From positions 1 to 13,030 of the forward strand of contig DLQV01000077.1 in assembly GCA_002474415.1 (NCBI GenBank): DNA of 13,030 nt. Direction: 5' to 3'. Shown here piece after piece: positions 7,117-13,030 of this stretch. How positions within the stretch are numbered: the first letter of the stretch is position 1; each line of letters starts with the position of its first letter. The position numbers and the translations under genes are program-made. The notes under the pieces were generated by a model. The model was not told where the DNA came from. It saw only the letters and a list, made by a program, of their open reading frames with translations, and ran no database searches. The stretch is from Lachnospiraceae bacterium UBA7598. GTDB taxonomy: Bacteria > Bacillota > Clostridia > Lachnospirales > Lachnospiraceae.

Positions 7117-8031
7117 TTAAATCATGCTCTCGCCACGTGTCTTCTTCGATACGAAGTTTACAATTGCAAGAAGTGTTACGCTGACGATACTCTTTAAGAT
7201 ACCAATTGCTGTTGCAAGGGATAAGCTTCGCCCGGTCATACCAATGTTGTATACATACAGGTCAAGTACCTGAATGGATGATTTGTTAAATGCATTCTGG
7301 AATACGAAGTACTGATCCATACCATTGTTCAGGAAGTTGGCTACCGAAAGCATTAACATAACAAAGTATGTAGGCATAATGGATGGAATCGTAATATTTT
7401 TGATAATCTGGAAACGTCCGGCTCCGTCCACCTTTGCCGCATCATACATTTCCTGATCAATTCCTGCGATTGCTGCCAGATACATGATTGCGCCCCATCC
7501 AAGACCTTTCCATGTACTCCAGAGAATCATCGCAAGCCATACATGTTTTCCGCTGTCGAGAATCTTTAACGGTTCTGAGATTACGCCGAGGTTCTGCATT
7601 ACCGTGTTGAACATACCTGTGGTAGAGAATAAACAGAAAGCAATGGAGTAAACCAGTGTCCAGCTGATGAAGTTTGGCAGTGTGGTCAGTGTCTGTACCA
7701 GATTCTTAAACCATTTGCATTTGATCTCGTTTAAGAATACGGCAAACAGCACCGGAAGGAATGAAGTTGCAATTCCGAGTAAACTCATTGCAAACGTGTT
7801 CTTCATTACCTGAATCAGCTGCATTACCTGTGTCTTGTTACTAAACAGTGTCTTAAACCATTTCAATCCTACGAACTGACACTGGGAAAGTTTCAGCGGG
7901 GCTTTGTAATCATAAAGTGCATAAATCCAACCATGCAGTGGAAAATATGAAAACAAAAAGCACAGAATAAGAAATGGGAGAATCATAAGGAATAATTTCA
8001 TCCCCTGACTCTTTTTCTTTTTGGTTGTCAT
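7117..8031 (-). CDS. Carbohydrate ABC transporter permease, LplB/UgpA type
   Basis: This is the first gene of the uptake operon and partner of the downstream permease. The 304 residues start with a basic cytoplasmic tail (MTTKKKKSQGMK), then a first membrane span (LFLMILPFLILCFLFSYFPL). The following GWIYALYDYKAPL is typical of LplB proteins. The EAA loop is at about residues 196-216 (YDAAKVDGAGRFQIIKNITI, then P). The last span (LKSIVSVTLLAIVNFVSKK) is followed by a short polar tail. AAGGAGG sits about 7 bases before ATG 8031. The 262-base gap upstream holds a candidate promoter and repeats that may bind the neighbouring response regulator. Confidence 0.93.
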   Translation of the reverse strand: MTTKKKKSQGMKLFLMILPFLILCFLFSYFPLHGWIYALYDYKAPLKLSQCQFVGLKWFKTLFSNKTQVMQLIQVMKNTFAMSLLGIATSFLPVLFAVFLNEIKCKWFKNLVQTLTTLPNFISWTLVYSIAFCLFSTTGMFNTVMQNLGVISEPLKILDSGKHVWLAMILWSTWKGLGWGAIMYLAAIAGIDQEMYDAAKVDGAGRFQIIKNITIPSIMPTYFVMLMLSVANFLNNGMDQYFVFQNAFNKSSIQVLDLYVYNIGMTGRSLSLATAIGILKSIVSVTLLAIVNFVSKKTRGESMI

Positions 8032-8085
8032 AATAGTTCCTCCTTCTCGTAACCATTTTATGGTTTACCGATGTTTTATGCTGTT

Positions 8086-8094
8086 ATTCTATCA
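8086..8094 (-). promoter_or_regulatory. Candidate extended -10 promoter for the uptake operon
   Basis: On the minus strand the sequence reads TGATAGAAT: an extended -10 (TG, one base, TAGAAT at 8091-8086). It would start RNA near 8079, leaving about 47 untranslated bases before ATG 8031. No recognisable -35 sits 17 bases upstream, which would suit a promoter that needs an activator. This is a pattern match only. Confidence 0.4.
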
Positions 8095-8103
8095 TCAGGA
8101 AAA

Positions 8104-8209
8104 TTTTTCTCCTACCGGAAGAATTCAAGGAGAGTTCCTAGAATTTTTAGATGTTCATAGATTTTTCACGATATGTCAGATTTTTATGGTATGATTTCTA
8201 GAATTTTTT
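8104..8209 (-). repeat. A-tract direct repeats at about 20-base spacing, possible operator
   Basis: Read on the minus strand, AAAAAT-containing units start at about 8209 (AAAAAATTCTAG), 8185 (AAAAATCTGAC), 8166 (AAAAATCTATG), 8148 (AAAAATTCTAGG) and 8108 (AAAAATTTTCC). Steps are 24, 19, 18 and 40 bases, close to two (or four) DNA turns. The first four share AAAAAT, an optional T, then CTA or CTG. They lie just upstream of the candidate promoter, where an AraC-type activator would bind. No gene overlaps them. The operator role is inferred. Confidence 0.5.
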
Positions 8210-8240
8210 ATGTATTTGTGCGGACACGTTCCAGATATGG

Positions 8241-8273
8241 AAAAAGAGATGCCTGTTTTCAGCATCTCTTTTT
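8241..8273 (-). terminator. Intrinsic terminator after the esterase gene
   Basis: AAAAAGAGATGC (8241-8252) and GCATCTCTTTTT (8262-8273) form a perfect 12-bp stem with a 9-base loop, 20 bases beyond the esterase stop. The stem ends in five T on the minus strand. It separates the esterase transcript from the uptake operon. The outer A-U pairs could also let it work weakly on the plus strand. Confidence 0.85.
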
Positions 8274-8293
8274 CAAAAACTACCTGAATTTTT

Positions 8294-9421
8294 CTATAAG
8301 GTTTCGTCAAAAAAACGAAGCATGTGCTCACTCCAGGTTTTGGCCGAAGTAGCATATCCTAGTCCAATACCATGATCCCCTGTTGGAAAGGTCTCGCACA
8401 GATGCTTCACTCCCGCTTTCGTAAGCGCTGCATCCAACCGGGTCGTATTGCTGGCCGGAACACAGCCGTCATCGAGATTGGCATAAGCGTATGTTGGCGG
8501 ATATCCGGTCAGATCGTGAAGTTCTACCGACAGTTTTCTCTGAAGATCCGGGTTCCCGCCTGTATTATAGCGGCAGCTTCCCTCATGATATTCCGAGGTA
8601 AAACTGATCACCGGATACAACAGTCCTACTCCATCCGGCCGCGCAGAAACCATCCCGTATGATTTTTCCAACTCCGGATGTACGCGGAAAATTTCTGTTT
8701 TCAGTTCTTCGTGCAACATGGCCATGCTTGCACACAAATGCCCACCGGCAGAAGCTCCCACCACAAGAATACGGTTTTCATCAATGCCATAGTGCTTTGC
8801 ATGGGCGCGTACATGCATAACAGCCAGTGCCAAATCCATCTGGCACTGTGGATATGTATTTGGCTGGATCCGATAGCTTAAAATAAATGCTTTATACCCT
8901 CCGTCACGCTCCATGCGCTGTGCAAGCTGCACGCCTTCCGAATAATAAGATAGCATCTCATATCCGCCTCCCGGACAGAAAATAACGGCCGGGCGTTTCT
9001 TTTCCTGTTTTCGCTCCCCGGAAACAGCAGTAGACGGATACGGGGGAATCGATTCACAATCATCAAAATGTGCAAATGCCTGCGGATCCACATCCGGGTT
9101 TCCCGTAAACAGCCATACGCCTTCTTCATTATTTTGATCCTCTTTTGGAATCCATCCTTCTTTTTGCGTATGCCAGAGAGGCGCAAACAAAAATTTATGC
9201 TTTTCTGCGGTCTCCATCAGCATATTGGCACAGTTTACCAGTGGCTTGGACCAGAACGCTTCGCCCCACTCCATCTGCACACGGTCATGAATCTGCTCCA
9301 TCGTTTCTTCTTCATGTCCCCGCAGAAGTCTGCTCCAACAGGTCGGAAACAGATCGCCCAATGCGGTATCTAATGGTTTGGTTGTTTTTATTTCTTTCCA
9401 TGTCGATTTCATTGAAAACAT
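8294..9421 (-). CDS. Alpha/beta-hydrolase esterase, acetyl-xylan-esterase-like
   Basis: This 375-residue serine hydrolase probably removes acetyl or other acyl groups from carbohydrates. The hydrolase fold starts near residue 144. It shows the oxyanion loop CPGGGYE (149-155), followed by SEG in the pattern of bacterial xylan acetyl esterases. The nucleophile elbow is GASAGG with S224, the acid is D317 or D318 in DDGCVP, and the base is H350 in GDHG. Residues 1-140 are an extra N-terminal segment with no motif I recognise. There is no signal peptide, so it should act in the cytoplasm. ATG 9421 has AAGGGAGAG upstream; ATG 9412 is too far from it. It has its own promoter and terminator but points the same way as the uptake operon, suggesting use on the same kind of substrate. 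Substrate is inferred. Confidence 0.82.
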   Translation of the reverse strand: MFSMKSTWKEIKTTKPLDTALGDLFPTCWSRLLRGHEEETMEQIHDRVQMEWGEAFWSKPLVNCANMLMETAEKHKFLFAPLWHTQKEGWIPKEDQNNEEGVWLFTGNPDVDPQAFAHFDDCESIPPYPSTAVSGERKQEKKRPAVIFCPGGGYEMLSYYSEGVQLAQRMERDGGYKAFILSYRIQPNTYPQCQMDLALAVMHVRAHAKHYGIDENRILVVGASAGGHLCASMAMLHEELKTEIFRVHPELEKSYGMVSARPDGVGLLYPVISFTSEYHEGSCRYNTGGNPDLQRKLSVELHDLTGYPPTYAYANLDDGCVPASNTTRLDAALTKAGVKHLCETFPTGDHGIGLGYATSAKTWSEHMLRFFDETL

Positions 9422-9455
9422 ATAACTTCTCTCCCTTCAAAAAACTATATCACGA

Positions 9456-9483
9456 ATTGTAACCATAATTTCATGATTGTCAA
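9456..9483 (-). promoter_or_regulatory. Sigma-A-type promoter of the esterase gene
   Basis: On the minus strand TTGACA (9483-9478), a 16-base spacer and TACAAT (9461-9456) form a near-consensus housekeeping promoter. RNA would start near 9449, about 28 bases before ATG 9421, with the ribosome site between. The -35 box is one arm of an inverted repeat with plus-strand TTGACA copies at 9492 and 9504. Confidence 0.7.
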
Positions 9484-9510
9484 GTAAAAAATTGACATAA
9501 ATTTTGACAA
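9477..9510. repeat. TTGACA/TGTCAA repeat cluster in the divergent promoter region
   Basis: TTGTCAA (9477-9483) and TTGACAA (9504-9510) are a perfect 7-base inverted repeat. A third copy, TTGACA (9492-9497), lies between them and 12 bases from the right arm. The left arm is the esterase -35 box. The plus-strand copies lack a convincing -10 at 17 bases, so they may be a regulator site rather than further promoters. Confidence 0.5.
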
Positions 9511-9538
9511 CTTTCTGCATTTCTCTTTCACAATTTCA

Positions 9539-9576
9539 TTGATTTCCTTGCGAATAAAGAATACAATTGCTATAAG
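9539..9576 (+). promoter_or_regulatory. Promoter(s) of the GGDEF-EAL gene
   Basis: TTGATT (9539-9544), 17 bases, TACAAT (9562-9567) is a good housekeeping promoter. A second overlapping pair, TTGCGA (9548-9553), 17 bases, TATAAG (9571-9576), is also possible. RNA would start near 9574-9583, close to a small hairpin (AAAAAG 9581-9586, loop GAA, CTTTTT 9590-9595). Confidence 0.55.
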
Positions 9577-9623
9577 ACCTAAAAAGGAACTTTTTGGAAA
9601 GTCAACCGGACAGGAGATTTTTT

Positions 9624-12113
9624 ATGCAGAAAGAATTATCCCTCAGTGATTATTACAATCACCGATTATTCATGGATTCTGTTCATGAACAACTCACAAA
9701 AATACAACCAGATACCTATTGCATCGTTGCCATTGATATTGAACATTTTCGTCTGTTCAACAAAATGTATGGCAGGGATATCGGAGATGAACTGATTCAT
9801 TCCATTATAACGGTCATCCGACAGACGGCATCTTCGCACAATGGAATATCCGGTTATTTTGGTGCAGACAACTTTGCTGTTTTTCTCCCGGATGATCTTA
9901 CACTGATTCATATGTTGCGGGAGCAGATCATCAAACAGATTCAAAAATTTCATGTTTCCAGTGGTTTCTATCCGATCATTGGCATTTATTCCATTGATGA
10001 CACCACACTGTCTCCGGAAATCATGTACGATCGCGCAACCCTTGCGCTGGCACATACACTGAAACAGCCCGCAAAGCGCATCTGCCGCTATGTTCCGGAT
10101 ATGGAAGAACGTCTGGAAAAAGAGGTTGTTCTCTTGTCTGAAATACAGGCTGCACTCCGTAACGATGAATTTACTTTTTTTGCCCAGCCACAATGCGACA
10201 TCTCAACCGGAAAAATCGTAGGCGCAGAAGCACTGGTCCGGTGGCAGAAGCCAGATGGAACACTCGTTTCTCCAGGTGTATTTATTCCTGTACTGGAAAA
10301 TAACGGTATGATCGACCAGCTGGATTCTGTGATATGGGAAAAAGTTTTTCACTGGTTGCGTTCCTGGATTGATTTAGGATACTCTCCGGTTCCGATTTCC
10401 ATCAATGTATCCCGGATTGATATACTTTCCATGGATGTTCCGCAATTTATTTTTTCTCTGCGGGAGAAATACCATCTTCCGGAACGATTGATTAAAATTG
10501 AAATCACGGAAAGTGCCTATACGGAAAATAATGACAGTATTATTGCCACAGTAGATGAACTTCGCTCACATGGATTTAAAGTGATGATGGATGACTTCGG
10601 CTGCGGGTATTCTTCGCTTAATATGCTTCGGACAATCCCCGTCGATGTTCTGAAACTGGATATGCGTTTTCTGGATATTAACGAAAATGAAGAAGAAAAG
10701 GGAATCAACATTCTCGAATCCGTAGTAAATATGGCACGATTGCTTCGTCTTCCGATTGTCGTAGAAGGTGTGGAAACAAAACGACAGGAAGAATTCGTTC
10801 AGGATCTTGGCTGCCGCTATACACAGGGATTTTATTATTACAAGCCTCTCCCGATTGAAAAATTCGAAGCCCTGCTTAAGGATGAACGTCATCTGGATCA
10901 TCAGGGACTTCTCTACAAACAGGTGGAGCCTCTTCATATCCGGGAATTTGTTGACCACAATTTTTTCAGTGACAGTATGCTTAACCATATGATCGGTCCT
11001 GTCGCTTTCTATGAAATGTATGATGACCAGATTGAGATCACTCGGATCAATGAACAATATTTCCAATTGTCCGGCAGTACCACTGCCTCTCAGGAAGGCA
11101 GTTATGGAAAACGGTTCTGGAATCATGTGATGGATACCGACCGTGCACTTCTTTACACCACCTTTGAGCAGGCATACGCGGATCCGATTCATGGTGCTGA
11201 GAATTACATTCATTTTCATAAGGTCGATGGATCGGTTCTACTGATTTATTTTAAAGTGTTCTTTTTAAAAGAAAAAGATGGACGACGGCAATTTTACGGT
11301 TCACTGACAGATGCAACCGATCTGATTAATAAATATGCAAAACAAACGACGGTATCCGTTCCGGATTCCCGTCTTCCAGACCATCCGGAAAATTATTTTG
11401 ATCACCTGCCGGGCGGCTTCAGCATCAATAAATTAAACCTTGATGCCAACGGAAAGCCTGTCGGTTTTGACCTGCTCTATGCAAACGATTGTCTGCGCAA
11501 AGTCTGCAACGGAGATATCAAGCAGCTCAAAACCTTATGCATGCATCCATTTTTAGATCATCAGGAAGAAATTCTTGATCATATGTATCAGGCGGCTTAT
11601 CAGGGAAAGACCGTTACATTTTCCATGTACAGTCACATATCCAACCGTTATCTGAAATTCGAATATTTCCAGTATCGCCCCGGATATGTCGCAAGTATCA
11701 TGCTAGATGTCACACACACCCATCTTTCTGAGAAAATATCGGAAAGTATCATGAACAACTACCGCGAAGTATATTTTATCCATCTCAAAGATAATTCGGT
11801 TCGTATGCTTCATCCAGACGAAAACAACGTCCTTGCAAGAGGAAATTACGAAGAATTGGTAAACCGGCATTTTCAGACTGGAAAAATTCATGCCGAAAAT
11901 GAAACAGAGGTAAGGAAGTTTCTGTCACTGCAAAATATCCAATCACTCCTTTTAAAACAGGATGCTGCAGAAATCTCCTACCAACGGACCATTCCGGATT
12001 CGGATACTTCTTTCGAACAGTGCCTGACAAAAATAAACGTTCTCGAAAGAGATGCACAAAATATTCCGGTTACTGCACTTATGCTGATTCAAAGCATCGA
12101 TCATACTTCATAA
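9624..12113 (+). CDS. Cyclic di-GMP phosphodiesterase: degenerate GGDEF, EAL, PAS-like C-terminus
   Basis: The 829-residue protein should hydrolyse cyclic di-GMP. Residues about 30-155 are a GGDEF domain with the active-site motif replaced by GADNF (80-84), so cyclase activity is unlikely; it may bind GTP as a regulator. The EAL domain (about 170-420) keeps its key residues: E202 in EALVRW, N261 in INVSR, E293 in EITES, D323 and D324 in DDFGCGYSSL, K344, E381 in EGVET and Q401 in QGFYYYKPLP. The rest contains two or three PAS-like regions (about 445-570, 590-700, and a weaker one at 710-829). No membrane segment or signal peptide is visible. ATG 9624 follows AGGAG at 9612-9616; a TTG at 9594 in the same frame has no such site. 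It is monocistronic, with its own promoter and terminator. Confidence 0.9.
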   Translation: MQKELSLSDYYNHRLFMDSVHEQLTKIQPDTYCIVAIDIEHFRLFNKMYGRDIGDELIHSIITVIRQTASSHNGISGYFGADNFAVFLPDDLTLIHMLREQIIKQIQKFHVSSGFYPIIGIYSIDDTTLSPEIMYDRATLALAHTLKQPAKRICRYVPDMEERLEKEVVLLSEIQAALRNDEFTFFAQPQCDISTGKIVGAEALVRWQKPDGTLVSPGVFIPVLENNGMIDQLDSVIWEKVFHWLRSWIDLGYSPVPISINVSRIDILSMDVPQFIFSLREKYHLPERLIKIEITESAYTENNDSIIATVDELRSHGFKVMMDDFGCGYSSLNMLRTIPVDVLKLDMRFLDINENEEEKGINILESVVNMARLLRLPIVVEGVETKRQEEFVQDLGCRYTQGFYYYKPLPIEKFEALLKDERHLDHQGLLYKQVEPLHIREFVDHNFFSDSMLNHMIGPVAFYEMYDDQIEITRINEQYFQLSGSTTASQEGSYGKRFWNHVMDTDRALLYTTFEQAYADPIHGAENYIHFHKVDGSVLLIYFKVFFLKEKDGRRQFYGSLTDATDLINKYAKQTTVSVPDSRLPDHPENYFDHLPGGFSINKLNLDANGKPVGFDLLYANDCLRKVCNGDIKQLKTLCMHPFLDHQEEILDHMYQAAYQGKTVTFSMYSHISNRYLKFEYFQYRPGYVASIMLDVTHTHLSEKISESIMNNYREVYFIHLKDNSVRMLHPDENNVLARGNYEELVNRHFQTGKIHAENETEVRKFLSLQNIQSLLLKQDAAEISYQRTIPDSDTSFEQCLTKINVLERDAQNIPVTALMLIQSIDHTS

Positions 12114-12120
12114 TTTTTCA

Positions 12121-12167
12121 ATAAAAACAGCGCATTTCCATAGCATCTGGAAATGCGCTGTTTTTAT
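12121..12167. terminator. Bidirectional intrinsic terminator between the EAL gene and rpoD
   Basis: Positions 12121-12140 and 12148-12167 form a perfect 20-bp stem with a 7-base loop (TAGCATC). The GC-rich core GCGCATTTCC is flanked by A5 on the left and T5 on the right, so it has a T run on both strands. It lies 8 bases after the EAL stop and 40 bases from the rpoD stop. Confidence 0.9.
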
Positions 12168-12206
12168 TCTTTCTATTCACTTTCTTCAAAACTACCAAAA
12201 TATCAA

Positions 12207-13030
12207 TTATAAAAAGTCCCGCAGCATACGTTTTCTGCTTGGTGCACCAAGTTTACGCAATGCTTTTGCCTCAATCTGGCGAATACGCTCTCTTGTTACA
12301 TGGAACATCTGTCCAACTTCCTCTAATGTGTGTGGCTGATTTCCATCGAGGCCAAATCGCAATGTGATGACTTCCTGCTCACGATCGGTCAGATCTTTCA
12401 TAGCAAGCGCAATCTGTTTATTACGCATCTCTGCAATCGCATTCTCCTCCGGAGACAATGCATTGGAATCCTGCACAAAATCACCTAGATGGGAATCGTC
12501 CTCATCTCCTACCGGTGCTTCCATGGAAACCGGATCCTGACTAAAGCTCATGATCTCCGTTACACGATCTTCATCTTCGCCCAGCATCTCTGCAATTTCC
12601 TTGTTCGATGGCTCCCTTCCCAGTTCCTGTGTCAGAGTACGGCGTGCCCGGACAACTTTATTGATGGTCTCCACCATATGTACCGGTACACGGATCGTCT
12701 TCGCCTGATCCGCGATTGCACGGGTAATTGCCTGACGAATCCACCAGGTCGCATAAGTAGAAAATTTAAATCCTTTTTCATACTCAAACTTATCGACCGC
12801 TTTCATCAGACCAATGTTTCCCTCCTGAATCAGATCCAGAAGTGGCAGTCCTCTGCCGACATATTTCTTAGCGATACTTACTACAAGTCTGAGATTGGCT
12901 TCAATCAGCTCCTTCTTGGCTTCCGGATCTCCCTCGCTGATCCGCTTGGCAATCTTTTGCTCTTCTTCCATAGTAAGCAGACGCACCTGTCCGATGGTCT
13001 TTAAATACTGGCGCACCGGATCTGTAATAT
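12207..13030 (-). CDS. rpoD: RNA polymerase housekeeping sigma factor, C-terminal part
   Basis: This is the primary sigma-70/sigma-A factor that directs RNA polymerase to the TTGACA/TATAAT promoters seen in this window. The gene runs off the right edge with 273 C-terminal residues visible, of about 370 usual for the family. Region 1.2 ends at [11 protein letters not shown]. Region 2 includes [33 protein letters not shown] and the -10-binding [17 protein letters not shown]. Region 3 has [10 protein letters not shown]. Region 4 carries the -35-binding helix-turn-helix [20 protein letters not shown]. The frame is open to the edge; the GTG at 13016-13014 is the valine of DPVRQYL, not a start. It is an intact core gene and a good anchor for placing this segment on the chromosome. 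Confidence 0.97.
   Translation of the reverse strand, partial: ITDPVRQYLKTIGQVRLLTMEEEQKIAKRISEGDPEAKKELIEANLRLVVSIAKKYVGRGLPLLDLIQEGNIGLMKAVDKFEYEKGFKFSTYATWWIRQAITRAIADQAKTIRVPVHMVETINKVVRARRTLTQELGREPSNKEIAEMLGEDEDRVTEIMSFSQDPVSMEAPVGDEDDSHLGDFVQDSNALSPEENAIAEMRNKQIALAMKDLTDREQEVITLRFGLDGNQPHTLEEVGQMFHVTRERIRQIEAKALRKLGAPSRKRMLRDFL

Noticed and set aside
8138..8208. CRISPR array or transposon ends in the A-tract repeats
   Set aside because: Units are too short and variable for CRISPR, spacers differ in length, and there are no terminal inverted repeats, target duplications or transposase gene.
9504..9534. Plus-strand promoter using TTGACA 9504 and CACAAT 9529
   Set aside because: The spacer is 19 bases and the -10 is weak. 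The pair TTGATT/TACAAT with 17 bases, closer to the gene, is better.
9594..9623. TTG at 9594 as start of the GGDEF-EAL protein
   Set aside because: No ribosome site precedes it, whereas ATG 9624 has AGGAG at 7 bases. The ten extra codons contain that very ribosome site.
10566..11219. Long minus-strand open frame (217 codons) inside the EAL gene
   Set aside because: It is antisense to well-conserved EAL and PAS-like sequence, has no ribosome site and shows no recognisable motif. The same holds for the plus-strand frames at 3287-3748 (opposite GH3) and 12489-13004 (opposite rpoD).
13014..13016. GTG as the start of a short sigma factor
   Set aside because: It codes for the valine in the conserved DPVRQYL motif, and the frame stays open to the window edge, so the gene is simply cut by the window.

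Overview
The window looks like a chromosomal segment of a low-to-moderate GC Gram-positive anaerobe, most likely a gut Clostridia of the Lachnospiraceae type. This is inferred from strong AGGAGG ribosome sites, a YesM/YesN-type two-component system beside a large-lipoprotein (LplA-like) sugar ABC importer, an intracellular GH3 glycosidase, and the RpoD protein sequence. The species cannot be fixed from the sequence alone.

Layout. At 3-2053 (+) there is a sensor kinase (5' end outside the window) followed 8 bases later by its AraC-type response regulator. Each gene carries one single-base frameshift, at about 206-209 and 1244-1245, so both are broken as written. A two-way terminator at 2057-2096 separates them from a minus-strand sugar-uptake operon. 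In transcription order that operon is permease 1 (8031-7117), permease 2 (7100-6198), substrate-binding lipoprotein (6138-4357) and GH3 glycosidase (4285-2099). No transporter ATPase is present. Upstream of it (8104-8209) is a set of A-tract repeats spaced at roughly 20 bases, a plausible operator for the neighbouring regulator. Next, also on the minus strand and with its own promoter and terminator, is a predicted carbohydrate esterase (9421-8294). Diverging from it is a large GGDEF-EAL protein with PAS-like C-terminal domains (9624-12113, +), which should degrade cyclic di-GMP. It converges on the end of rpoD, the housekeeping sigma factor (12207 to the window edge, -). A perfect 20-bp hairpin lies between the two.

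How the parts fit. The kinase would sense a sugar or cell-surface signal and the regulator would switch on the importer operon. The lipoprotein captures an oligosaccharide or glycoside, the two permeases import it using an ATPase encoded elsewhere, and the cytoplasmic GH3 enzyme cleaves it. The esterase may remove acyl groups from the same kind of substrate. These links are inferred from gene order and families. The cyclic di-GMP enzyme and rpoD are probably separate units. I found no tRNA, rRNA, CRISPR array, transposase, phage gene or attachment site, and nothing that clearly amounts to a new defence or mobile system. The best leads are the paired frameshifts in one regulatory operon, the spaced A-tract repeats, and the reversed domain order of the EAL protein.
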